A stretch of 64,000 bases of DNA from Blumeriella jaapii (taxonomy: Eukaryota; Ascomycota; Leotiomycetes; Helotiales; Drepanopezizaceae), in the NCBI GenBank assembly GCA_009599575.1, contig VWND01000078.1, forward strand, positions 248,001 to 312,000, given 5' to 3'. A program made the translations under genes and the position numbers. The notes under the pieces were generated by a model. That model was given only the letters and a program-made list of their open reading frames with translations. It was not told the DNA's origin and made no database searches. Positions within the stretch are counted from its first letter, which is position 1, and every line of letters begins with the position of its first letter. Positions 1-10,060 of the stretch are shown in pieces.

Positions 1-1142
1 ACGATCGTGAGTGGGACTTAGGTCAAGTACCAACCTATAGAATATCGCATTGGACTTTGTTATTTTGGGCTCGACGCTAGTGTGAATAAGTTTATAATAC
101 ATGCTTATAGAGCCCTTTAACAGAATTTTATCCCTTATAAACTCCTGCATCTATTACAAATCGACTTGGCTTAACATGAAAGCGCTTGAACGCCAGTGAA
201 AACCGTCGGTCCAAAAAAATACAGGATACCATCTTCCGGATACAATCAAAATCGTTGAAGACCCTATCCTCAATTGATAACGAGATATAACCGCGGCTTT
301 ATTTGCTCCTTCCGGTTTTAATTTAGCGATTGACGATTCGCAAAGACTGCTAAGTAACTTTCACCAACCACGACTCGCAGGAAAGAAGCGGAAACTAATA
401 TGAGTAAGAAATGCCAAATGTGTATAACAATGGATTGCGTATTGCTCGGCCTCTACATCCGAGATTATCTAAAATCACATCTTTCCTACCCACTTACCAA
501 AACAGAACCGCACGAGCAATCCAAATTCTTTCCAAGTTCCAAGTTTTGCAATATGACTCACGCCCCAATCAGCGTCGTTGATAGACGGACGGTACGGCTC
601 GCGGTGCATTTCATCATGCTGCGTCGAGCTTGTTGATGGAGTATGGCTTCTCAGTTGACAGCTCTTACTTTTTAAGAGGCTTCTCGCACTTTTCACTGCA
701 CGGCTGGTGCCCACATACCTATGCCTATCTCAACTGCTTATCGGGATACCTACTCGACGACTAACGCAGGCGACTGATCCAGCCGGGAGCGAAACGCCAA
801 AACAGTGCAAGGAAAGGACTGACGTGAAACTTTCAAGCAAGTGGGAATAAGAACTCACAGGCACTGAACTCCTTTCGTTCCGAAGTTTCAGGGTAAGTGT
901 TATGATACTGTATGAATGCATCTCAACGTGGTCCGTTGTAAGTCTGGCGCAAAGATCCGTAAGTAAGGCTCGAGAAACCGAAACGATTGTCAGATCGGCC
1001 AAGAGAGTCAGGGACGCAACAGGGACAATCTAAGTATCCATTCGCACGATTATCCGTCGGGGTATTGATTCGCCGCTATCGCCAACTCCACGAAATCCAC
1101 CAGCCCTTCAGCCCTTCCTACATGTTTCATCAAGTCGGTATC
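1..1142. other. Intergenic stretch, no gene seen
   Basis: No ORF here has an ATG start together with recognisable composition or splice structure. The short open frames on both strands look random. The left end is AT-rich and the right end is the 3' flank of the minus-strand gene that stops at 1143. An exon of a gene lying off the left edge cannot be excluded. Confidence 0.5.
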
Positions 1143-2820
1143 TTATCTAGCGGCATCGATCATCGTGCCCTCCAAGCGGCCCCTTTCCAACGTCCTCCTG
1201 ATATGCTCGTCTTCCACCTTTCTCGCCTGTATCCGACTCTGCTCCAACCTCTCCACACCCTTCGTGATACTCTCGATATGTACCGAAAGCGGGATGTCTA
1301 TCCGATCTTTCAACAATTCCGGGCTCGCTACCCTCTCCCTCAGATCTTCCAGCCCAGCGCCCATGGCCTGCAGCCGGATAATGGTTCCCGAGACATGAGC
1401 GTAGGCTGTCTTGCGGTAGACTCCAACTTGTTGTAGTAGATTGAGCTTGCGGTCCATTATTGATTTTGTTGCGGTTGCCACCAACCATGGTCCACAACTC
1501 CGAGAGAATTTCTTCCTTGAGCGCCTTGGTGTGCATGTCATCTCTGGTAGCAATGCCGTGGATCGTATCTAAGCGATCTTCAATATTGGTGAGTACCATT
1601 AGGATCGCTTGAGCTTCATCGATCAAGTTCTTGATCTCTTCTTCTACGATGCGTGTGTGCTGAATGTACTGGTCTAGCAAGAGACTCTCGGTGAACTTGA
1701 CAGGCTGAAACGGTGCAAGGATCTTGTCATTGATGAAGGCGCTGATGGAGCCTCGAGAGCCATCGCGCTCTTGGATACCGTCCAGAACTCGGGTGGTCCA
1801 GCGCGTTGTCGCGATAACACTGTCAACTGCGCGACCTACATGGCTGTTGAATTTCTGGAGGTCGTACGACGCAATGCGGGCTGTTTCGATGAAGCCGTCG
1901 AACTCTAGTACGAGCTCGTTCCTATAAGTAGTCAGCATATGTACTTTCTTTCGACAGTGGCAACGCCAGGAAGGTTAGTGGCAAACGCACTTGGAGTGGA
2001 GCTGGCTATAGCGAACGAGCTGACGGAGATCCCGGATTGAGGCCTCCCCTCGCTTCATGTCTAGAGGAAGAGAGACTCCACCAGCACTCTCTTCTAGAAC
2101 CTCTTCGAACTTGGCCTGGACATTCATCAAATCGTCAAACTCTGGCGGGGGCGAGCCGTGACGATTGTCCGCTCGATGAACGGGGCAGAACGGGAGGTTC
2201 AAGAAGGACGATCCAGGTATTCGGCAAAGCGGCGACATCGATGCATAGATAGACTGCGTGACCAAGTTCCGGACGAGGACGAGAATGCCAAAGAGGAGCC
2301 ATATTGCCAGGACATATGACAGCGGCTTCTTGAGCACTTTCAAGGCGCCCGCGACGACATCCAGAAGCCAGGACATCACAGCAGTCACAGCCTCAACGGT
2401 ATCACGAAAGCCGCGGCGGTGGTCACCTGGTTGCGTAGACGGCCGTTGCTCCGACCGCGCCTGCTCCTTGCTGACGGTCTTTGTTGATGCTCGCTTCACG
2501 GGACTTTCGCTGCTCTTACGCGCATTCCTCCTTTTCGTCTCCAACACGTTCTCGGCCGACTGATTTGCTCGCGCTCGTGTGTTTCTGCTGGTCGTTTCCG
2601 CCCAAGATCCATCCATAGAGCTGAAATCCACCGACGGGAGGACCAGTTCAGGCCCTGGCGACCTCGTCGCTCCTCTAGGAGATCTCCGCACCGGCGTCAA
2701 TCTTCTCACCGAAGGCTTGTGCTCACTGTCTTGCGGCGAATATGATGGATCCTGGTTCTCATCTTCGCCCTCGACTACCCACGAATCTCCCAGCTCGACC
2801 TTCCGCCTGCCTGGCGGCAT
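1143..2820 (-). CDS. Conserved-looking membrane/coiled-coil protein of unknown function, 3 exons
   Basis: I do not recognise the family. Proposed exons are 2820-1991, 1921-1486 and 1445-1143, joining in frame to about 522 residues. The ATG at 2820 opens MPPGRRKVELGD. Residues ~1-150 are charged, Ser/Arg/Pro-rich and probably disordered. One hydrophobic segment (VLAIWLLFGILVLVRNLV, near residues 180-198) looks like a transmembrane helix. The C-terminal half is helical and heptad-like with many Glu/Lys/Leu. Intron 1 has a good donor (GTGCGT) and acceptor (TATAG). Intron 2 would be only 40 nt with no clear branch site, but it is the simplest way to join two clearly coding frames; a frameshift is the alternative. 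The gene diverges from the mitochondrial ThrRS gene, with 468 bp between the two start codons. Topology suggests an organelle or nuclear-envelope tether, which is only an inference. Confidence 0.65.
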
Positions 2821-3288
2821 GGTGGTTAAGGCAGTTCGGTTTCTGATGCTGTCGATGGCTGTTGGTTGAGCAGGCAAGATGCTGGCGCGTGGTCTTCCCA
2901 GGCGTTGTCTTTCGAGCCGACGTAAACAAATAGACGAGCTGTTCGAGAAGACAGCCAAGGTTCCAGGAGCTCAATGTACTGTAACAAGAACGGCTCGGGA
3001 AGACGTAAAGGTAGTTGGTAGTCGGAAGTTGTCATTCCACGGGGTTGGCACGGTAAGTACTGTAAGTACTACTGTAAGTGACTTGTGGAGAAATGCAGAA
3101 GATACTTATAGGTACTGTACTTTCTTTACCTTGTTCCCTATGACGTTGGCAGCTGATCCAGATCGTCGAGGCAGTTGCATGGCAGGGATCTAGACGCGCC
3201 CGCGCTTTCACCAGAGCTAAAGTACGATACTGTCAACAAAATATTTTGGCGATAAGTAAACAACAGCCGCGAATCCAATGCAACCGCC

Positions 3289-4953
3289 GTGATGCGTGCC
3301 TCGAGAGCCTTGCGCCGGCTTCCGACCAGCTCGAGAATATCACAAGCCGCGGCTCGGAATCCGCGGCGACACCTTGGTCGCAATGCCTCCTCTACCGCGT
3401 GCGAGACGCCTGCGGCGACGACGAAGACCACGGCAAAGACAACGACGAATCCCCCAAAGCCCTTAGCGGATCATCGACAGCTGGGGATCGAGCAGGAGCT
3501 GTTCACGACCTCTATCTACAGTCCCGGATCTCCTATTTTCCTCCCCAACGGCACGAAAATCTTCAACCGCCTGACAGCTTTTCTGCGGGCTCAGTACGAA
3601 TTCTTTGGGTTCCAGGAGGTCATCACTCCGACAATATACAAAAAGTCGCTATGGGAGAAGTCAGGGCACTGGGAGAACTATGCGGACGACATGTACACGG
3701 TGACTGGCAGAGGCGCGAATGGAGAGAAGGAAAACAAGCAGATTGGAGAGGACGAGGAGTACGGCTTGAAGCCGATGAACTGCCCTGGACACTGCCTCAT
3801 TTTTGCGTCGAAGCAAAGGAGTTATCGGGACCTGCCCATACGATACGCTGATTTCAGCCCCTTACATCGGAACGAGGGGCATGGGTCGCTGAGCGGGCTC
3901 ACCAGAGTACGGAGATTCCACCAGGACGACGGGCACATCTTCTGCCGGCCGTCTCAGATCGAGGAAGAGATCTCAAAGACGCTGCAGTTCATTCAGCTGG
4001 CATATGGAGTTTTAGGGCTCGGCCCATATCGATTGGCGCTTTCTACGAGACCTAGCGACCATTTCATCGGTACTATCGAGGAGTGGGACAACGCTGAAAC
4101 AGCTTTGAAGACGTCGCTGGATGCCAGTGGTCAGGAATGGACTCTCAACGAGGGCGACGGCGCCTTCTATGGACCGAAAATTGATGTCGTTCTCAAAGAC
4201 TCGGACGGCAAGGAGCATCAGACTGCCACGATCCAACTCGACTTCCAGCTGCCGAAGCGATTCGAATTGGAATACCAAGCACCAGCTGCGGAATTCGAAC
4301 AGAAGGGCTTGACCACGGAGGATCCCGACTTGTTAGCTGTACAAGGGCCAGTCACCCCCGTCCTCATTCACCGCGCGGTCTTGGGATCCGTAGAGCGGAT
4401 CATGGCGCTGCTGATAGAGCATCACAATGGTCACTGGCCATTCTGGCTGAATCCTCGCCAAATAATGCTCATTACCACCAACGACTCTGCACCGATAGTC
4501 GCGTACGCCCAAGCATGCAAGCGGGTGTTCACTTGTACACAAGACGAGCATAAAAATCCGAATGGGTCTTTTGGCATGACGGGCACGGGTCCTTTCTCCG
4601 TCGATATCGATGCGTCCGCGCGGTCCATTGGAAAGAAGATCCGCGAGGCGAAACAGAAGCGCTATTCGGTCATAGCCGTCATCGGCGAGAAGGAGGTCAA
4701 GGAATCGAATGTTGTGGCTGACCTCACGGGCATCCCAGGCGGCGAAGAATGGATGCTTGCAAGTAAAGCACTGCGGTTCGCCGTTGCGGAGTCGAAAGGG
4801 TATGAACCAGGCTGCCGTCACAAGTACGCCGAGATGGGAGAGGAAGACCTTTCCAAGATGCCGGTTTTAGAACCAGTGGACTTGAAGAACGTGAAGACAA
4901 CGCCGGCATTTTTGAAAAAAATCCTTGACAGCCTCCAAACGGGGCAGATGTAG
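3289..4953 (+). CDS. MST1: Mitochondrial threonyl-tRNA synthetase (class II), MST1-like
   Basis: Charges mitochondrial tRNA-Thr with threonine. It is a single uninterrupted 554-residue ORF. Residues ~1-45 are Arg/Ser/Ala-rich without acidic residues, as expected for a mitochondrial presequence. The class II core follows: motif 1 around 107-117 (GFQEVITPTIY), the zinc/substrate signature MNCPGHC at 163-169, motif 2 with HRNEGHGSLSGLTRVRRFHQ from 193, and motif 3 around 355-380 (VLIHRAVLGSVERIMALL). The C-terminal ~170 residues, from WPFWLNPRQ, form the anticodon-binding domain. The TGS and N2 editing domains of the cytosolic enzyme are missing, as in yeast Mst1, which supports the mitochondrial assignment. 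Two adjacent in-frame ATGs (3289, 3292) are both possible starts. Confidence 0.95.
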   Translation: MMRASRALRRLPTSSRISQAAARNPRRHLGRNASSTACETPAATTKTTAKTTTNPPKPLADHRQLGIEQELFTTSIYSPGSPIFLPNGTKIFNRLTAFLRAQYEFFGFQEVITPTIYKKSLWEKSGHWENYADDMYTVTGRGANGEKENKQIGEDEEYGLKPMNCPGHCLIFASKQRSYRDLPIRYADFSPLHRNEGHGSLSGLTRVRRFHQDDGHIFCRPSQIEEEISKTLQFIQLAYGVLGLGPYRLALSTRPSDHFIGTIEEWDNAETALKTSLDASGQEWTLNEGDGAFYGPKIDVVLKDSDGKEHQTATIQLDFQLPKRFELEYQAPAAEFEQKGLTTEDPDLLAVQGPVTPVLIHRAVLGSVERIMALLIEHHNGHWPFWLNPRQIMLITTNDSAPIVAYAQACKRVFTCTQDEHKNPNGSFGMTGTGPFSVDIDASARSIGKKIREAKQKRYSVIAVIGEKEVKESNVVADLTGIPGGEEWMLASKALRFAVAESKGYEPGCRHKYAEMGEEDLSKMPVLEPVDLKNVKTTPAFLKKILDSLQTGQM

Positions 4954-5315
4954 TCAGGAATCGCCAGGGAAACCCATGTACTATACAAACCATGTACGAT
5001 AAATAGACAGTATGTCTGTTATGCGCAGAATGAACAAAGATCGCGCAGCTGAGCTACACCAGACAGCCTGCCAGCCCTGCCAGATCCGACCTTAACCCAG
5101 GCCTTATTCCAATACGCCACCACCACCAAATACCTCCTCCTGGTATACCCCATGTCCCGTTGCCCATTTGCCCTTTTGGTGTCCCATCCCATCCCATCTC
5201 CATATGCTCTATAGATCATACACGAACCCTCCCCAAGAAGACCCTCCCGTCACATCCCTCCCTCCCTCCCTCCCTCCCTTCCTCCCCCCACCCCTCCATC
5301 CAACATGACGGCGCC
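4954..5315. other. Convergent 3' flanks of ThrRS and bHLH genes, with CCCT-type microsatellite
   Basis: A gene-free stretch between two convergent genes. It holds a pyrimidine-rich simple repeat (CCTC/CTCC units, about 5250-5300) and nothing else that I can support. It probably contains both 3' UTRs. Confidence 0.6.
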
Positions 5316-5753
5316 TCACGTTCTCCGCATGCTCTCCTCCACCCGGCCCCCCATCTCCTCAATCCTGCCCACCAGCCGCTGCCGCTCGACAAGCTGCGCC
5401 CGCATGTAATCCACCGTCTTCTTGAGCACGACGCTCTCGCTGCGGCCCTGGCCCTCCAGGCCCGGCACCAGCTCCGTGAGCCGGTCGAAGCCCTCGCGGA
5501 TCGCTTGCCGGCGTTTTTGCTCTAAGGAGGAGAGAGATGGCGAGTTAGCGAACTGTTCTCATAGGCACGCCTTGCCTTCTCGTTCCGGAGCAGCTTCTCT
5601 GTGTATCTATGAAAGGCGAGGAGGTGCAGAAGCACAATGCTTACCAGACGCGATGTGGTTCGCCTTCTTCTCGTGCTCGCTCAGCCGGGGCTTCTCGTCC
5701 ATCCCGTTCGCCGAGCCTGGGTTCGCGGACCCTTCGCGCGGCGGCGTCGACAT
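5316..5753 (-). CDS. Small bHLH transcription factor, Ino4-like, 2 exons
   Basis: Predicted nuclear DNA-binding protein of 104 residues. Exon 1 is 5753-5645, the intron 5644-5522 (123 nt, donor GTAAGC, acceptor TTAG), and exon 2 5521-5316. The junction lies inside the basic region and gives ANHIASEQKRRQAIREGF, followed by helix 1 (DRLTELVPGLEG), a loop with GRSES, and helix 2 (VVLKKTVDYMRAQL) running into a leucine/charged coil. The Asn-His...Ser-Glu-x-Lys-Arg-Arg pattern resembles yeast Ino4, which pairs with Ino2 on CATGTG-type sites in phospholipid genes. In other fungi small bHLH proteins of this kind are poorly characterised. The ATG at 5753 is the only one that fits; the open frame upstream of it lacks an ATG. 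The promoter region carries a duplicated CACATG element (see 5955-6166). Target genes cannot be read from the sequence. Confidence 0.85.
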
Positions 5754-5888
5754 CTCTTCCTCTCGTCTCCTCTCCACTCCTTGCTCTGTGATGTTGTTGT
5801 TCACGCTGGGATCGAGCGCACTGGATTTGCGAGCGAGTTGGCTGGCGGCGGCTGCTCACATCGCACGCCGCTTGTGCTTGTTGGTGTG

Positions 5889-5920
<32 letters not shown>

Positions 5921-5925
5921 TGTCA
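5889..5925. repeat. (GTC)n trinucleotide microsatellite
   Basis: About eleven GTC/CGT units in tandem, about 140 bp upstream of the bHLH start codon. A matching (GAC)n tract lies at 6247-6270, 5' of the Maf gene, so the two divergent genes each have a triplet repeat in the leader or promoter. The two tracts are reverse complements and could pair. Confidence 0.9.
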
Positions 5926-5954
5926 AGTCTTGATACCAAAAGACGCTCGCCGAT

Positions 5955-6166
5955 TATCACATGCCGTTCCTGAGCGGGAAGTAACTTGCAATACGACATA
6001 GGTAAAGCTACTTCAGTGAAGCTAAAGCCACCCCGCTTCATGTCTCTAAGTACTTGTGGGATCGAGAACCACCCCTTCTCCGGCAATGCAAATCAATACC
6101 CAATTTTCGAACATCCACAGCGTCTTTGACGGTCAAGGACTTCGATATCACATGCCGTTCCTGAGC
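5955..6166. promoter_or_regulatory. Duplicated CACATG-containing element in the bHLH/Maf divergent promoter
   Basis: The same 20-nt word (ATCACATGCCGTTCCTGAGC) occurs at 5956-5975 and 6147-6166, 191 bp apart, and each copy is followed by related AAAGCTA and AAGCCACCCC words. The core CACATG is the reverse complement of CATGTG, the E-box core bound by Ino2/Ino4-type bHLH dimers. It lies between the bHLH gene (start 5753, minus) and the Maf gene (start 6316, plus). Autoregulation by the bHLH factor is an inference. Confidence 0.5.
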
Positions 6167-6315
6167 TACCGTACTGTACGATAAAGCTAAATTCAACCCT
6201 GCAACCCCACGTAAGCCACCCCCACTACGAAAAGGGTCGGTGAAGCTACGACGACGACGACGACGACGAAGACTCTCAAAGCAACAAGAGGCATCTCCAC
6301 CTTCGACTTCCAGTC

Positions 6316-7251
6316 ATGGCGGAAGAGAAAACAAAGCTGCCAGCCGGTGATGCGCCACCTACATACGATGCCGCCGCAGCTCAGCACGGCGATTTGCCTG
6401 TGAGGAGTGGTGGGCCAGGGGGAGGAAAACCCATGCCGCGAGGCCCATTCCCGCTGGAAATACCAGTGTTGACGCAGTTGAGGGGGAAGAGGCTGATCCT
6501 GGCCTCTGCGAGCCCGAGGAGGAAACAAATCCTATCAACTGTATCTACCTCCCCTTCGTTTCCCTAGCCTACCTCACCTCCCCCCCCCCCCCCCCCCCTC
6601 CAAAGAACCAGAAGTCTTCTCCTAAACCAAGACCGACACCCACAGATCGGCCTCACGAACCTCGAGATCCGGCCCTCGACCCAGCCCGAGAACCTCTCCA
6701 AGGACCTCCCGCCCTTCGAGTACGTGCTGCAGACGGCCGTCCAGAAGTGCCTCGACGTCTACTCGCACGCGCTGGAGAACGCGCTGGCCTCGATCCCCGA
6801 CCCGGCGCTCGTGATCTCCGCCGACACGGTCGTTATCACGACGGCGGGCCGCATCCTGGAGAAGCCGCGCAGCGAGAAGGAGCATCTGGCGACGCTGCGG
6901 CTGCTGCGCGACCAGAAGGTGCACAAGGTCTACACGGCCGTCGCGTGTCTGGCGCCCCGGGAAGACGCCCGCGCCCCGGGCTACAACCTCGAGACAACGG
7001 TCGAGGAGACCAGGGTGTTCTTCGACCCGGACGTTAGCGATGAGTTGATTGAGGCGTATGTGAGGACGCGGGAGGGCGTCGACAAGGCCGGCGGGTATGG
7101 CATCCAGGGCATGGGGAGTCTGTTGGTCGAGAAGATCGAGGGGGCCTGGGACAATGTTGTGGGCTTGCCGTTGAGGGCTACGCTAGGCTTGATCGAGAAG
7201 GTTGTGTTAGATCAGGCGGAGGAGGGGAGTAGTGAGGGGGAAGAGGAGTAG
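6316..7251 (+). CDS. Maf/YhdE-family nucleoside-triphosphate pyrophosphatase, 2 exons
   Basis: Hydrolyses non-canonical or methylated NTPs (dTTP/UTP-type activity in characterised Maf proteins), releasing the monophosphate and pyrophosphate. Exon 1 is 6316-6540, the intron 6541-6645, and exon 2 6646-7251; the product is 276 residues. Residues 1-60 are a Pro/Gly-rich fungal extension. The Maf signature LILASASPRRKQIL is at ~61-74. Downstream are the catalytic ADTVV motif, ILEKPRSEKE, and the conserved KAGGYGIQGMGSLLVEKIEG. The phase-0 splice directly joins ...KQILST to IGLTNLEI. The C-terminus is an acidic tail. The intron holds a 19-nt poly-C run (6580-6598), an unusual homopolymer and a likely sequencing hazard. 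Exon 2 is GC-rich compared with neighbouring DNA. Confidence 0.93.
6580..6598. repeat. Poly-C homopolymer inside the Maf intron
   Basis: Nineteen consecutive C residues between the donor at 6541 and the acceptor at 6645. A similar 15-nt C run is at 25457-25471. Confidence 0.95.
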
Positions 7252-8744
7252 GTCGGCATGGGCGGGGAACTGTGTTGCATTATGGGCGTCTGGGGCTCGG
7301 GAAAATACACTTTGAGCTTTTGCATCTCACGTCTTTTCAATATAGAGACCAAAACCCAGTAGCATGTTTTATTGACTGCCACATCTAGAAGATAGATGAT
7401 AGATACCCCTTTTTTCCATCGCTTCACTCCAACTTAGGCGAATGGTATCAACACCCTACTTACACGGACCGAGTAAGGCTATGTTGTGTCTGGAACGTGG
7501 CATCAGTTGCTCACGAGCTCATCCCTTTTTGGAGTATCGGTTTAGCTCTAGAGCAGATCCTATATACAGGGAAAAAGAGCCCCACCGAAATACCTGGTTG
7601 GTTACCCATCTTACACTCTAGGTTATTTTTAACACATCGTTCACACGTTCTGCTCAATCGAGAATCTACCTAGTAAACCGTGCCTGGGATGTTGCACTTC
7701 TGATATCCTTGCCTGGTCATCGCATCCCGGTCGATCATCACCATTCCTTCACGTAAGCGAACATCTGTTGCACATCTCACACCCTTGCATCAGATCCCCG
7801 TCTCGTCCCGATCGAAGCACGAATTGAGACTAGGATACCTGGGAGTAGCGTAAGTGAGTACCTTACTTACCAGAGTGATGGCAGAATCTCTTCACTTACT
7901 GCGAAGCGAAGCATTTCTGTTTCTTGGTTTTCTTTTCTTCGGTTTTGTTGCATGTAGTGTATCGTCCACCCCGCTCTCCTGCCCCCCTGCACCCCTGCAA
8001 GAAGCAAGCTTCGCAGCACGCGCCGGCACATCGTCGCAAGAGCCCTTTGCTTCCAGAGCTGTGAAGGTGCTTTCTTTCGGATGTCTGTCTGTCTGGCAGG
8101 TTGAGGGAGCTGGACTGAAGTTCCTGCCGTGTAGCATGGTAGGAGGCAGTTACGCCACTCCGGTGACTTTACCCGGGTGCTGCTTTGCGCGGTATCCCAA
8201 TTCCAGCCTCTAGTTGCAGGCAGCTCAACTTGGATCTGCTGTACAGGCAGATTGGGCTGTATTCAAACGATACTTGCAAGATCGTTGGTTGACTTTTAGA
8301 GCCGGGATCAAAGTCCGAGATTGAGAATCCTTGTCCGTATGTGATGTATCTGCACCGAATTCACCTGGGTACCGGCCTCTCCACGTAATGATAACGGATT
8401 TAGCACCTCTATCCTTCTAAAGCGCGGCGAATTGTCGTTCTCGAAGAGGATGTGCAAGAGCAAATTGGGTATGTGCACTATGAAAACATGTTTCAGAGGA
8501 AGTGTTCTCACGAGAGCGACTCGAGCATTCGCCCGTGCTTGGGTCCTAATTTTCGTCTATGGTGTGGCGCACCTCCTGTATTTCTTTTTGGTATATGCAC
8601 TGCAGCTCCCTGGAGATTACTCATATAGGTGCTAGGCTTTGATCAATGGCCATTACTAGCTAAGGAGCTAGCCAAATCGTCACGATTCGTGATCATATTC
8701 CCCATGACACAGCAGAATGGAAATTTTTGCTCCCGAGCACACAT
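7252..8744. other. Intergenic stretch, no supported gene
   Basis: Contains only short unsupported frames. The longest starts at an ATG at 7878 (about 111 codons, hydrophobic N-terminus) and has no recognisable family. It probably holds the 3' UTR of Maf and that of the minus-strand 2EXR gene. Confidence 0.5.
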
Positions 8745-9747
8745 CTACTCCGTGTGACCTAGTCGAAAACGGCTGGATGTACACTCCCCGTGGTAAAGCA
8801 GGCATGTACTGCTGGCAGATTCTCCCGTCACATCAAATTTGGTGTAATTCCGCTTCGCAGTTTTGAATATAATTTGGGGTGCTCCCCACGAACACTGTGG
8901 CAACAAAGTCGCATCAATATTCCAACGTGTGGGTGGTCGAGGGCCGTAGAATGGGTCGTGAGGCAAGTCCAACAGGCTTCGAATCTGGGCTTTCCTCGCA
9001 GTCCAATCTACCACGAGACGGCTGGAACCCGGGATGTCCTGGAAGCAACGCACTACGCTCTCATCTTGTAGTTCATGATCTGACAATGATCTCATCATCG
9101 AGTCGTCGATGACAATGGTCAGGGATTCCAGTTCGAGGTTCGCAACTCGTCGCGCCTTTGTCTGGACTTTGTTGAAGTACTCCAGCGTTAGCGGCTGTTC
9201 GTCGGTACTATCCGGAGACGTAATAGATTCCACATCCTTGGAAGGCAGGCATATCGCGATATGCTTAATTCCCAGGTGGCGCCCAATTGAGTAAATGAAA
9301 TTCTCTATCGAGCGGCCGTGTGATGTAGGACACTGGCTAGAGGTTAGTCTGCATCGACATTTAAGGGAAGGTCTCAAATACTTGGCTCTTGTATGGAAAA
9401 TACAGGAGGTCCCAATCCGGATTGTAACATGTAATCTTCGATTGGTCCTGTGCTGCCTTACTTTGCAAATGCACGTGACGAAGCGTGTAGATTCTCAGAG
9501 CAATCCCTCGGGACTCGCGGTTCGTATTCAACAAAGGGGGCGGATGAGCGTGGTAATTGAAGCCGCCAGAGATTGGGTGTACCTCGACGATGCGCCTCTC
9601 GACCGCTTCCGTCCACTGCGTAAAAATCAGCGCCGAACTCTCGTGGTCATTTAGAAGCGCTCCTGTGTTCAAGCAACTTACAATCATCCGCCGCAGCTCA
9701 GTTGGCAGCTGTGGAAACCTAGTAAAGACTTGCGGGTGTTCCGACAT
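8745..9747 (-). CDS. 2EXR-domain protein, 2 exons
   Basis: A 317-residue protein of the fungal 2EXR family, named for a repeated ExR motif and widespread and expanded in Pezizomycotina; no biochemical role is established. Exon 1 is 9747-9382, the intron 9381-9333 (49 nt, ACTAAC branch site just before the acceptor), and exon 2 9332-8745. The hallmark is at residues ~8-25: FTRFPQLPTELRRMI, followed about 60 residues on by the LLNTNRESRGIAL motif typical of the domain. The spliced junction reads KSQ-CPTSHGR. The C-terminal half is a mixed alpha/beta region without a known motif. The ATG at 9747 is preferred because it sits just before the domain, as in other members. Confidence 0.85.
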
Positions 9748-10060
9748 GTTCAAGCCTTGTCTATAAACTGATACCGATATGGGCGTGGTTGTCGGTGCAA
9801 AGTGTGGTCGTCGGTGCGAACGAAAGAGCATTGTCGGATTGACGTTGATTTATGGTTCTTGCCAAGACGCTAGTCATCGGACCACAGACCGGGTCTCAGT
9901 GGCAGGATCCACCTCCTCCCACTTGGCGCCAGCGATCACCAAAACATCGTCCATCTATAACTTGGTTCTGAGGAAGGACGATAGTTTCCAAATTCGACTC
10001 TCGCCTGGAAAACCACGATACAAGAATATCAGAAACTGAAAACGGAGTAGGTATCGCGTA
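9748..10060. other. Divergent promoter region
   Basis: 313 bp between two divergent start codons. No TATA box or other element stands out. Confidence 0.5.

Noticed and set aside
7878..8213. 111-codon plus-strand frame with hydrophobic N-terminus
   Set aside because: No family, no promoter or splice support, and composition like the surrounding non-coding DNA.
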